The notes beneath the pieces are model-generated. The model was not told the DNA's origin. It was given only the letters and a program-made list of their open reading frames with translations, and did not search any database. The position numbers and the translations under genes are program-made. This document shows positions 28,606-36,886 of a stretch of 64,000 nt of DNA, in pieces; within the stretch, counting starts at the first letter, position 1, and the number at the start of each line of letters is the position of its first letter. The DNA comes from Nitrobacter sp963807355 (GTDB lineage Bacteria; Pseudomonadota; Alphaproteobacteria; Rhizobiales; Xanthobacteraceae): assembly GCA_963807355.1 (NCBI GenBank), contig CAWEBX010000006.1, positions 62,001-126,000 of the forward strand, written 5' to 3'.

Positions 28606-28669
28606 GAGCATAGGAGGGGCGGCAAAAGTAGCGCCGGAAGAACAGCACGAGGACGCAAAGAGGGTTGAC

Positions 28670-29946
28670 ATGTATATCGACGTCATTGAGGACATGGATG
28701 CTTTCAGCCAGTTGAGAGAAAACTGGGATGAGGTCTATGATGCCGATCCTCATGCGACCCTTTCCTGTCCTGGAATTGGCTTTTTCCATGGCTGGAAAAT
28801 CTCAGCACGCCATGGATTGTCCTTGCGGCCAAGGAATTTGGATCAGCCTCTCGCTATGTAGCTTTTTTCGCTTCGGCTTGATACAGAATCGACGGAACAG
28901 GGCGTCTGTTCAACGATCTTAGAATGGCTGGTAGCCACGCCGCAGACTACACGGGGCTTATTTCGATTCCCGAGTTCGAGGCCGATGCGATTACTGCGTT
29001 TGCGCAGCGAATCAAGCGTATGAACTGGGCCGATCTTGTTCTCGATAATTTCTGCGGTTCGGATGTTCGGTTCAGCAAACTCGTTTCCTGCTTCTCTCAA
29101 TCAAAATTAAATCAGCCAGCGTTTTTGGGAAAGCAAATGCGCCCAGAAAAGGCAAGTTTACGGATCCGCATCGGCGAGCTTGAACGCGGGCTACTCTTGC
29201 TGCCTACGCTTTGGCTTGGCGATCGTCCACTTGCCGCTCTCGCGATCCTGATGGACGAGCAGAAAAAATCGCTTCTGTTTTACATAACAGGACGAGACGA
29301 AAGTTTTGCGGGGCCGCAGCCCGGGCTTATCCTGCACGGCCATAGTATTCGTTATGCCATTTCCCGTGGAATGAAGCGTTATGATTTTCTTCGTGGAAAC
29401 GAACGCTACAAATACTCATTCGGCGTCAAGGAGCAACGGCTTCATTGCTACGTTGTCGCGACGCGAAGCGGCTCCAATCTGGGCGGGAGACTTGATGTGC
29501 GGACCCTCCCGGACGCATTGAAGAAAGCGACAAATCTTCATCAAGAAGGCAAGATCGATCAAGCGGCACGCGCATACCGTCAGATTCCGGAGACCGATCC
29601 GCGAAACGAAAACACGCTCCATCGTTACGGTCAGCTTCTTGCCGGCAAGAGCGATCACGTAGCGGCAAAACGTGTGTTCAAGCTTCTCACCAGGATGAGA
29701 ACTGATACCTACAAGCCGTGGCTTTTGCTCGGGCAATCCTGCGAAGCCATGGGTCAATACCTCGATGCCGCCAATGCGTATCGTGAGGTGATTCGGTTAC
29801 AACCGGGCGTACCGGACATTTTCAGCAAGCTGGCGAACGTCTTGTTCAAGGCCGGACGTATTGAAGACGCACGCAAAGCGCTCATGACCAGTTACGGAGT
29901 CGGGGTTGCAGGCGGTGAGGGTGATGCGTCGTTCAGTATTCACTGA
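28670..29946 (+). pseudogene. GNAT (BioF2/CelD-like) acetyltransferase fused to TPR repeats, frameshifted
   Basis: The start ATG 28670 (MYIDVIEDMDAFSQLRENW) and a later long frame (28924-29946) belong together; between them the sequence continues through two or three frames (LSTPWIVLAAKEFGSASRYV, then RLDTESTEQG). The product would be about 420 residues: a double GNAT-like domain (LLPTLWLGDRPLAALAILMD; GLILHGHSIRYAISRGMKRY; DFLRGNERYKYSFG) followed by at least three TPR-like helical hairpins (HQEGKIDQAARAYRQIPETD, WLLLGQSCEAMGQYLDAANA, PDIFSKLANVLFKAGRIEDA). Such proteins are found with cellulose or exopolysaccharide genes. The frame from 28924 keeps part of the acetyltransferase and all TPRs, so a shortened protein is possible. 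Confidence 0.75.
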
Positions 29947-30082
29947 CTCATCGTGAATGATATCCACCCGTGTGCTGATGGATGCTACTGCGCGGACCGA
30001 CCATCACGTGCGTTCACACACGCTCAACAGAAATCATAAGCAAGATCATAAACAGTGCACTTGCCGTGCCCGGGCGACTTCC

Positions 30083-30122
30083 GCGAGACGGGTCCGAATG
30101 CATAGTCCGGATACCGTCTCGC
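30083..30122 (-). terminator. Stem-loop downstream of nxrB
   Basis: A 9-base perfect inverted repeat (gcgagacgg / ccgtctcgc) with a smaller inner stem (tccg / cgga) lies 24 bases beyond the nxrB stop codon on the minus strand. There is no T-tract, so it could be a rho-dependent terminator or an RNA 3'-end stabiliser. Its position implies nxrB is the last gene of its transcript. Confidence 0.5.
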
Positions 30123-30145
30123 GCCTTGCCGTGCGGGAAGAGAGT

Positions 30146-31687
30146 CTATGGTCCTCTTGCCGGATCGGTGTGGAAGCCGACGCCGACCGCGCCCTTGCGG
30201 ATCGGATAGTTGTGAGAGACCGGGTCGAGCTGCGGGAACAGAGCATCAACCGCCGTCTCACGCTCCATCGGCGGAACCACAAAGCGTTCCTCGAAGGTCG
30301 GCATCGAGGTGAGCCGCCAGATCGCTTCGACCTCCGCCGCGGTGGTCTTGCCTTCGGCCAGCGCCCGCTGCACCTCCTCGTCCGGAATGTCCTTGACCTT
30401 CCTCGAACGCATGTAGACGCGCACCGCCACCAGCTTCTTGTAGACGCCGCGGATGATGTCCTCATTACCGCCCGCCAGCAAGCTCGCCATATAGCGGAGC
30501 GATACGCGTGATCGTTCGAGCGAGCTCATCAACGGTCCCAGCCGCGCTTCGTGAGCAATGTTGTCGTACACGCCGTTCTCCACCTTGGCCAGAACCGGCC
30601 CCAGCGGCGGCACATAGAACAGCATCGGCAACGTGCGGAACTCCGGATGCAGCGGCAGCGCGATGCCCCACTTCTTGACGAACTGGAAGACCGGTGATTG
30701 TTGCGCAGCCTGGATTTTCGCAGCCGGAATCCCGTTCGCTCTCGCGGCCGCGATGATCTCCGGATCAAACGGATCCTTGATGATGTTGCGCTGCGCCATC
30801 ACCAGCTGATCCTGCGGCGACTTAGCCGTCTCTTCGATCGCGTCCGCATCGTAAAGCACGAGGCCGATATACCGGATACGTCCCACGCAGGAGTGGAAGC
30901 ACGCCGGCGGCTGGCCGCTCTCCAGACGCGGATAGCACAGGATGCACTTCTCGGCCTTGCCCGTCGACCAGTTGAAATAGGTCTTCTTGTAGGGGCAGCC
31001 GGACACGCACATACGCCAAGCTCGGCAGCGCTCCTGGCTGACCAGCACAACGCCGTCCTCACCGCGCTTGTAGAGCGCGCCCTGCGGACACGCCGCAACG
31101 CAGCCCGGATTGAGGCAGTGATTACAGATGCGCGGCAGATAGAAAAAGACCGTGCTGTTGATCTCGTTGATCTGGCGCATCTCCTCATCGGAGGCGCCGT
31201 CGAAGTTCGGATCGTTGTTCGCGTAGACCTGCGAACCGCCGAGGTCGTCGTCCCAGTTCGGTCCCGCCTCGATCGTGTCCATGTACTTGCCGGTCACCAT
31301 CGAAATCGCCCGCGCAGTCGGCTGCTCGTCAGCCAAAGGTGCGTTGATCAGGTTCTGGTAATCGTAGGTCCAGGGCTCGAAATAATCGTCGAGCGTCGGC
31401 AGATAGGGGTTGTAGAAGATGTTGGTCAGCGTGCCCCACTTGCCCTGCAGCCGCAGCCGAAGGCTCTTCTGCCTCTGACCGTCAACCACCCAGCCGCCGC
31501 GATACTTGGTCTGGTCTTCCCAACGTGTCGGGTAACCCGTACCCGGCTTGGTCTCCACGTTGTTCCAGTACATGTACTCGGTGCCCTTGCGATCGGTCCA
31601 AATGTTCTTGCACGCAATGCTGCAGGTGTGGCAACCGATGCACTTGTCCAAGTGAAAGACCATCGAAACTTGAGCTCGGATGTCCAT
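30146..31687 (-). CDS. nxrB: Nitrite oxidoreductase / nitrate reductase beta (iron-sulfur) subunit
   Basis: A complete 513-residue NarH/NxrB-family subunit that wires electrons between the molybdenum subunit and the membrane chain through four iron-sulfur clusters. The cysteine ligands are all visible: C16-C19-C22-C26; C188-C191-C196-C200; CRAWRMC (C221, Trp224 in place of the third Cys, C227) with C231; and C248-C251-C263-C267. The Trp marks the [3Fe-4S] cluster typical of this family. The start is firm: ATG 31687 preceded by gaaggag. No alpha, delta/NarJ or gamma/NarI gene is adjacent, unlike a normal narGHJI or Nitrobacter nxrAXBJ operon. An isolated extra nxrB copy is known in Nitrobacter genomes, which is the basis for preferring NxrB; the direction of catalysis cannot be read from the sequence. 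Confidence 0.93.
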   Translation of the reverse strand: MDIRAQVSMVFHLDKCIGCHTCSIACKNIWTDRKGTEYMYWNNVETKPGTGYPTRWEDQTKYRGGWVVDGQRQKSLRLRLQGKWGTLTNIFYNPYLPTLDDYFEPWTYDYQNLINAPLADEQPTARAISMVTGKYMDTIEAGPNWDDDLGGSQVYANNDPNFDGASDEEMRQINEINSTVFFYLPRICNHCLNPGCVAACPQGALYKRGEDGVVLVSQERCRAWRMCVSGCPYKKTYFNWSTGKAEKCILCYPRLESGQPPACFHSCVGRIRYIGLVLYDADAIEETAKSPQDQLVMAQRNIIKDPFDPEIIAAARANGIPAAKIQAAQQSPVFQFVKKWGIALPLHPEFRTLPMLFYVPPLGPVLAKVENGVYDNIAHEARLGPLMSSLERSRVSLRYMASLLAGGNEDIIRGVYKKLVAVRVYMRSRKVKDIPDEEVQRALAEGKTTAAEVEAIWRLTSMPTFEERFVVPPMERETAVDALFPQLDPVSHNYPIRKGAVGVGFHTDPARGP

Positions 31688-32057
31688 GTGTATACTCCTT
31701 CGTTCCTATGCCTCGTTCTTATCGCTCCCCCATGGTTATCGTTTGTGCTTATGGCTTTGGATCGTGCTTGGGATCGTGCTTGTGGTTCTTATTCCGTGCT
31801 TGCGTGTTTCTCGTCTTCGCTACTGCTAATGCGAAACTCTTAGTGGCGCCTCTCGCCGCGAGATGCGCCCCTATTCCCGTATGGCCAGCAGGGCGATGGG
31901 CTTGCTCTTGCGTTGTTGTTGCCGCGCGAACGACGATTGCTTCGCTGCGGTCCCCTGCAATTGATCGCTGCATGAATATCTTCGGGTCGCAGGCTCACCA
32001 CGAAGACTTCGTCCGCGCCTCAGTCCGGCTACTTGACGCGGACTAAGCAGAAGACAG
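31688..32057. other. nxrB upstream region, 370 bases, with repeats
   Basis: No gene is supported. A 12-base unit (ggatcgtgcttg) is perfectly duplicated in tandem at 31759-31782, and related gtgctt(a/g) words recur at about 31744, 31765, 31777 and 31797, so the region may bind a regulator or be a slipped repeat. A minus-strand stretch near 32010 reads DEVFVVSLRPEDIHAAINC, possibly a lost gene end. The ribosome-binding site for nxrB is at its low-coordinate end. Confidence 0.45.
31759..31782. repeat. Perfect 12-base tandem duplication upstream of nxrB
   Basis: Two head-to-tail copies of ggatcgtgcttg, about 72-95 bases upstream of the nxrB start codon. The position is where a promoter or operator would be expected. 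Confidence 0.7.
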
Positions 32058-32816
32058 CTAAGCAGCAGACTTAACTTTGGTCTTCATGTCCGACATTGGA
32101 TTTGCGAGTTTCTGCGGTAACGCCACCACGGGCATGCTGCTATGGAGGCCTGCGTCAGGCAATTCCGCCTCGAGATCAGGCTTACGAGCAGTCGCACGCC
32201 GGAGTGCTTGCGCCAACACGAGCTGGAGACTGATAGCCGTGCTGCGGACAGCGTCCCACAACGTCGCCACACCCTGGTTCGGCACCAGGATCGACGCCAC
32301 TCCAAACTCCCGCGGCACCCGGTTCAAAACGAGACGGGTCATATGCGAGGGGACAACAGATCTGGCGTGAGCGTGCTCATGGTCGTTGTCGCTGCGCGGC
32401 GAGACGGCCGGCAGTTGTAGGACCGTTGCAGTTTGACCGGCTATCAGGCGGTCGATCTTTACTACCTGCCCGTTGGGGAATTCCAGGGCGTCATGTTGAA
32501 CGTACGGATCATCCAAGTCGACCTGTCGAAAGCTGGCGACCTTATAGTTCACGCGGACCTTGCCAAAAATTCTCACGCCCAAAACTTTAGGACTGAAAGC
32601 GCGATCATGTTCGACGGCAGCGTCAAAGGCGAGTTCCGTTCCGGGAAGTAGGCAGACCGCTACCTGAGGCGCGTCGTCGTGAACAACAAGCTTGGTTCCG
32701 AGTTCGCCAACGGCGGCAAAGCCACGCGCCTTTGATCGCGCGAGCTCCATTGTAACCAGTTTGTCAGCTACCTGGGCAGACCGCGATGAGACGTGATGCA
32801 GGCTGTAATCGCACAT
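32058..32816 (-). CDS. Conserved CDYSLHH-type protein with a C-terminal extension
   Basis: A 252-residue product beginning MCDYSLHHVSSRSAQVADKL. This N-terminal signature is one I associate with a small (about 140-residue) unnamed alphaproteobacterial family whose members share VAVCLLPGTELAFD, FRQVD..., HDALEFPNGQVV and end near TATVLQLPA. All of these are seen here within the first 140 residues. The remaining ~110 residues (from SPRSDNDHEHAHARS) are unusual: a His-rich linker followed by FGVASILVPNQGVATLWDAV and an Ala/Leu-rich helical tail. The function is unknown; the invariant CDYSLHH suggests metal or cofactor binding by Cys2/His6/His7 (inference). It is transcribed toward nxrB, 370 bases away, and could be co-expressed with it. 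Confidence 0.7.
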   Translation of the reverse strand: MCDYSLHHVSSRSAQVADKLVTMELARSKARGFAAVGELGTKLVVHDDAPQVAVCLLPGTELAFDAAVEHDRAFSPKVLGVRIFGKVRVNYKVASFRQVDLDDPYVQHDALEFPNGQVVKIDRLIAGQTATVLQLPAVSPRSDNDHEHAHARSVVPSHMTRLVLNRVPREFGVASILVPNQGVATLWDAVRSTAISLQLVLAQALRRATARKPDLEAELPDAGLHSSMPVVALPQKLANPMSDMKTKVKSAA

Positions 32817-33317
32817 GAAAGGCTCCTCAAATTCGCATCACACATTTGCGGCCTTAACATCAACGAGACATTATAGTTCCTACAGTTTCTCGCGCCGTCG
32901 CCATCAATGCCAATCAATTTTCCGGCATGGACCAGATCGGTCATAGGATGATGCGGATTGAAAGCGGAACGGGATTCTGCGGTCGGATACCGTGCGGACG
33001 AACACCATCACGGGCAGATGCTGGAACCGACCGCGGACCATGTTGCAGCGCGCTTGCAGAGAACCGTACAGATCGTCCGGACGCGTCCCGGCCAGCGCGC
33101 AAAGGAGGGAACGGAAAAAACCGTTCCTCGGACCCGCCCTTCCGTCACGAGACTCGGGTACGAGCGACATTGCCCAAACGCGGGCAAGCATTGGGCAATG
33201 CAGGAGCGAGGCATTCCGTCGAGACCGATTGTGAAAGATCTCGCCCGGATGTGCTGAACGAAACGCTACCCCGGCGCGCTTAACGCGGAGACCATCCGTT
33301 CAACGGACGATAGGGGA
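32817..33317. other. Gene-free region of 500 bases
   Basis: No supported gene on either strand. It includes a 10-base inverted repeat at 33168-33200, listed separately. The 60 bases next to 32816 are A/T-rich and probably hold the promoter of the CDYSLHH-type gene. Confidence 0.4.
33168..33200. repeat. 10-base inverted repeat
   Basis: cattgcccaa (33168-33177) and ttgggcaatg (33191-33200) are perfect reverse complements separated by 13 bases. There is no T-tract on either side, so an operator or structured RNA element is as likely as a terminator. Confidence 0.45.
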
Positions 33318-33548
33318 TTACAGTTGCTCTGCGACCTGGCTCAGCAGCTTTTTAGCTTCTTGACGGGCCAGCCTTTCATATTGGAGAAAGTTGATCCTTT
33401 CGCCGTTATCGAGAAGAACCTCGAGTTGCAGAGTCCGTCTGGTGTCAGTATCGGTATCCACGACCTCGATTAACAGTCTGCCCCACAGCTTCCCCAAAGG
33501 GGCGTGATCGTCCAAGGCAAACTTCGTGTCGTCCAGCTTGATCGGCAT
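33318..33548 (-). CDS. Small soluble protein of unknown function
   Basis: A 76-residue product, MPIKLDDTKFALDDHAPLGK..., with AGGA about eight bases before the chosen ATG (33548); another ATG at 33560 and open frame to 33632 allow longer forms. It alternates beta-type segments (LLIEVVDTDTDT, LQLEVLLDNGERI) with a C-terminal amphipathic helix (ERLARQEAKKLLSQVAEQL). No family is recognised. Composition and start signal make a real gene likely. Confidence 0.55.
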   Translation of the reverse strand: MPIKLDDTKFALDDHAPLGKLWGRLLIEVVDTDTDTRRTLQLEVLLDNGERINFLQYERLARQEAKKLLSQVAEQL

Positions 33549-34003
33549 CCCAGTCCTCATTTTGATTCGAAGGCTCAAAACAATAGGTCTCAACGGACCC
33601 TCCGAATAGCTCGGTACTGTGCTGTGATGCAACTGCGGAATCCGGCTTGCGAGGATAGCTTGAATATGCGATGGGCAGAATAGTCCGTCCGACGCCGTTT
33701 GTGGTGCATTTTGCGGTGGCTTTAGGTCCTCCCGCCTCCGTTATGACGCGCAACACCGCCCTTAAGTGGACTGACGGAAGCTGCAATTCCGGACACCAAG
33801 TCGCCGCTGCAGTGAGCGGCTTGATCGTCGGCTGCCCCATATCCAGATCAGGTGTGACGTGTGTGGTGGCTGATGATACCAGCCAATGTCCCAATCCGAA
33901 GTTTGCTACGGAAGGCGCTGCGCCGCGAGGCGAGTTTCGGATTTGAAAGGATGCGTACCCCGGATAGAGTTTCGGGACGATACCAGGAGCAACAGGGAGA
34001 AGG
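33549..34003. other. Gene-poor region before msrA
   Basis: About 455 bases between the small minus-strand gene and msrA. A plus-strand frame at 33671-33946 has no start signal and an atypical composition, so it is not called. The ribosome-binding site of msrA (agggaga) is at the right end. Nothing else is seen. Confidence 0.35.
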
Positions 34004-34555
34004 ATGGATATGACGGTTTCCACGGAACGCGCGGTCCTTGCCGGCGGCTGCTTCTGGGGTATGCAGGCTTTTTTGCGCCGATATAACGGCGTGATTTCGA
34101 CCCGGGTCGGCTACACTGGCGGCGATGTGCCGAATGCCACATATCGCAACCACGGCGATCATGCCGAGGCCATCGAAATAAACTTCGATCCGAAAGTGAT
34201 CAGCTACCGGCAGCTGCTGGAGTTCTTTTTCCAGATTCATGATCCCAGCACGGAGGATCGTCAGGGTTACGATCAGGGCGCGAGCTACCGTTCGGCGATC
34301 TTCTACACGAGCGACGAGCAGAAGCGGATCGCGGAAGAAACCATCGCCGATGTCGATGCGTCCGGTCTTTGGCCCGGCTATGTTGTCACCGAGGTTGAGC
34401 CGGCCGGACCGTTCTGGGAAGCCGAGGCCGAGCATCAGGATTATCTGGAGCGTTTTCCGAACGGCTACACCTGCCATTTCATCCGGCCGAACTGGAAGCT
34501 GCCGCACAGGCAGGAGACCGGTCAGGCTCTGGCCCGCGGAGACCGCCGAGGGTGA
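34004..34555 (+). CDS. msrA: Peptide-methionine (S)-S-oxide reductase
   Basis: A 183-residue MsrA, which reduces methionine-S-sulfoxide in proteins and free methionine using thioredoxin. The catalytic motif GGCFWGMQ is present with nucleophile Cys16; GVISTRVGYTGGDVPNATYRN, DHAEAIEI, FFQIHDPSTEDRQGYDQGASY and the C-terminal substrate-binding block follow as usual. Start ATG 34004 with agggagaagg just upstream; ATG 34010 is an alternative. The gene is complete and ends 23 bases before mobA, which is convergent. It repairs oxidative damage, fitting an organism with heavy redox metabolism. Confidence 0.93.
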   Translation: MDMTVSTERAVLAGGCFWGMQAFLRRYNGVISTRVGYTGGDVPNATYRNHGDHAEAIEINFDPKVISYRQLLEFFFQIHDPSTEDRQGYDQGASYRSAIFYTSDEQKRIAEETIADVDASGLWPGYVVTEVEPAGPFWEAEAEHQDYLERFPNGYTCHFIRPNWKLPHRQETGQALARGDRRG

Positions 34556-34578
34556 AAACGTCCGGTTTGCGGCGGGTC

Positions 34579-35235
34579 TCATGCGGCGGTGGCGTCCAGC
34601 GCCACGAGCCGCTCGGCTTCGGCAAGATCGTCGGTGGTATTGATATTGAAGAACGGATCGAACGGCGCGGTCGGCCATGAAACCGCGGCAAGCCGGTAGC
34701 GTGCGGTCCAGCGATCGACCTTTCTGACGCCTTCGGATATCAGCGCCTGACGCAGTTCGTCGCGCAGCCTGACATTCCACAGTCCGATCACCGGATGCGC
34801 CCGCTCGTCCGAAACGGCGACCGCAAGTTCGGCATCCTGTTCGCCCAGCGCGTTATGTAGCCGAGCCACCAGATCGCGTGGCAGGAACGGGCAATCACCC
34901 GGGGTGCTCACGATCCATTGGATGCCCGATCGCTGCTCCGCTGCCCAGTCGAGAGCGGCAAGGATTCCGGCGAGCGGCCCGGGAAAATCCGCCACGCTAT
35001 CGGCGACCACTGGCAGGCCGAACGCCGCAAACCGAGCGGGATTGCCATTGGCGTTGAGGATGAGACCGCAGCATTGGGGTGCTAGTCGCGCGATGACGCG
35101 GTTCAGGATGGTCTGTCCGCCGATTTCGCGCATCGGCTTGTCGCCGCCCCCGATGCGCCGCGCTAACCCGCCCGCGAGAATGACAGCGGGAGTCGGCGGA
35201 AAATCTAAGGGAGAGGCTGCGTCGGTACTGGTCAT
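34579..35235 (-). CDS. mobA: Molybdenum cofactor guanylyltransferase
   Basis: A 218-residue MobA, which transfers GMP from GTP to molybdopterin to give the guanine dinucleotide cofactor used by the NarG/NxrA-type and other DMSO-reductase-family enzymes. The nucleotide-binding signature VILAGGLARRIGGGDKPM is present near the N-terminus, followed by NRVIARLAPQC, FPGPLAGILAAL, VSTPGDCPFLP and HPVIGLW. The start is taken at ATG 35235 (MTSTDAAS); a longer frame begins at 35253. It is divergent from the TusA-like gene. The link to the nxrB gene 3 kb away is functional rather than operonic. Confidence 0.92.
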   Translation of the reverse strand: MTSTDAASPLDFPPTPAVILAGGLARRIGGGDKPMREIGGQTILNRVIARLAPQCCGLILNANGNPARFAAFGLPVVADSVADFPGPLAGILAALDWAAEQRSGIQWIVSTPGDCPFLPRDLVARLHNALGEQDAELAVAVSDERAHPVIGLWNVRLRDELRQALISEGVRKVDRWTARYRLAAVSWPTAPFDPFFNINTTDDLAEAERLVALDATAA

Positions 35236-35373
35236 GGGACATCCGGTGCGCATGACAATAAGACGTGATCAGCCGGAAAACATCCCCCGAAGCGGAATAG
35301 GATTGGAGCCAATGTAAGACGGACGTGCATTCCCCTGGTTGACGGTCGCATCGGGATTCGCCATGTTTGCCCC

Positions 35374-35667
35374 ATGCTGATATCGAAACTCGATCTGACC
35401 GGGCTGAAGTGCCCGATGCCGGCGCTCAAGACCCGTAAGGCGTTGAAATCGTTGACGCCTGGCGAACGGCTGGAGGTACATTGCACCGACCCGCTGTCGG
35501 TCATCGATATTCCGAACCTGATCCGGGAGACCGGCGATTCCGTGGAAATCACCGAACGCGCGGAAAGACGGATCGTTTTCCTCATCAAAAAAGCGGGAGC
35601 GTCCTCCTCGCTGGAGGACCGCTTCGGATCGTTGTCGCTGCGGTCCTTGTGCCCCTATACTAAGTGA
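35374..35667 (+). CDS. TusA/SirA-like sulfur-carrier protein
   Basis: A 97-residue product with the TusA signature LDLTGLKCPMPALKTRKAL (Cys13 in CPMP carries the persulfide), then LEVHCTDPLSVIDIPNLIRE and a closing strand. TusA-like proteins pass sulfur to tRNA thiolation, molybdenum-cofactor or other acceptors. The neighbour is mobA on the other strand, so a cofactor role is plausible (inference). The usual length is about 75-80 residues; the last ~20 residues (SSLEDRFGSLSLRSLC...) are an extension not typical of the family. Confidence 0.85.
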   Translation: MLISKLDLTGLKCPMPALKTRKALKSLTPGERLEVHCTDPLSVIDIPNLIRETGDSVEITERAERRIVFLIKKAGASSSLEDRFGSLSLRSLCPYTK

Positions 35668-35738
35668 CGGCCATTCGGCCGCCTAGCCCACAGCCGACGG
35701 GCCAGACGGTTCGGCCCGCGACGAACATTGGCAACGAT

Positions 35739-36791
35739 CTATTGGCGCCCGTCGCTCCCGCGCACCCGACGGATCATCTGTTCGACATGCGGGATTGGCG
35801 TTTCCGGTTGAATGCCGTGGCCGAGGTTGAAAATCAGCCGGCCAGCGGCAAAATTCGTCAGCACGTCATCGACCGCGCGATCGAGCGCCGCACCACCGGC
35901 GATCAGCGCCAACGGATCGAGATTGCCCTGAACGGCGACGCGGCTTTGGACCTTGTCCCGGATCAATGACGGCTCTGCGGCCCAATCGATGCTGACAGCG
36001 TCGACGCCGGTCGTCTCGATATAGGTTGGCAATAGAGCGCCGGCGCCGCGGGGAAAGCCGATAATCTTTGCGTCCGGAACTTGCTTGCGTACCCCTGCGA
36101 CAATGCGTTTGGTGGGTTCGATCGACCACCGCGCGAATTCGCGCGGCGGCAGCACCCCCGCCCAGGTGTCGAAAATTTGCAGCGCATCCGCGCCGGCCTT
36201 GAGCTGGCCGAGCAGATAATGGATCGAGTTATCGACGATGGCGTCGATGATTTTTGCGAAGACGTCGGGGTGGCGATAGGCCATCATCCGCGCCGGCGCC
36301 TGATCGGACGTGCCCTGTCCGGCGACCATGTAGGTCGCTACCGTCCACGGTGCGCCGCAGAAACCGATCAGCGCTGTTTTTGAATCGAGCTCGCGCTTGA
36401 CGCGCCGCAACGCCTCGAACACCGGCTCCAGTTTCGTCATGTCGGCTTCGCGCGAAAGCGCTGCGACCTTGTCCGGCGTATCCAGCGGATCGAGCCGTGG
36501 GCCTTCGCCCACCTCGAAGCGCACCGAGCGCCCGAGCGCGTAGGGAATGACGAGAATGTCGGAGAAGATGATCGCCGCGTCGAATGCGAAGCGGCGGATT
36601 GGCTGCAACGTCACTTCGGCCGCGAATTCCGGCGTGAAGCAAAGATCGAGAAAGCCGCCGGCTTTGGCGCGCAGCTCGCGATATTCCGGCAGGTAGCGGC
36701 CCGCCTGCCGCATCATCCAGATCGGCGGCACGGCCTGACGGCGGCCCGAAAGCACTTCGAGAAATGGCTTGATGGTCGAATTCTGGTCCAA
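35739..36791 (-). CDS. hemE: Uroporphyrinogen decarboxylase
   Basis: A complete HemE, which decarboxylates the four acetate side chains of uroporphyrinogen III to give coproporphyrinogen III in heme synthesis. The two family signatures are clear: PPIWMMRQAGRYLPEYR near the N-terminus and GFCGAPWTVATYMVAG in the middle; FPRGAGALLP and NLGHGIQPETP follow. The start is uncertain: a TTG at 36791 (LDQNSTIKPFLEVL) gives the normal N-terminus, while the frame stays open to 36866. It is followed convergently by the TusA-like gene and preceded by wrbA on the same strand. Heme supply matters for the cytochromes of a respiratory chemolithotroph. Confidence 0.93.
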   Translation of the reverse strand: MDQNSTIKPFLEVLSGRRQAVPPIWMMRQAGRYLPEYRELRAKAGGFLDLCFTPEFAAEVTLQPIRRFAFDAAIIFSDILVIPYALGRSVRFEVGEGPRLDPLDTPDKVAALSREADMTKLEPVFEALRRVKRELDSKTALIGFCGAPWTVATYMVAGQGTSDQAPARMMAYRHPDVFAKIIDAIVDNSIHYLLGQLKAGADALQIFDTWAGVLPPREFARWSIEPTKRIVAGVRKQVPDAKIIGFPRGAGALLPTYIETTGVDAVSIDWAAEPSLIRDKVQSRVAVQGNLDPLALIAGGAALDRAVDDVLTNFAAGRLIFNLGHGIQPETPIPHVEQMIRRVRGSDGRQ

Positions 36792-36886
36792 GGCGTGTTC
36801 CGTGAGTGGGTTGTGTTTCCGGGGTCTGATACACGACCGGCAGGGTCTTGGCCACGGCAGCCGCAACCCTTCGGCTTGCGGCGATC

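Noticed and set aside
30698..31843. Long plus-strand open frame (381 codons) opposite nxrB
   Set aside because: It mirrors the codon bias of nxrB on the other strand; His/Arg-rich product without any start signal or family motif.
33848..34780. Minus-strand open frame across msrA
   Set aside because: Opposite strand of a clear msrA; no motif.
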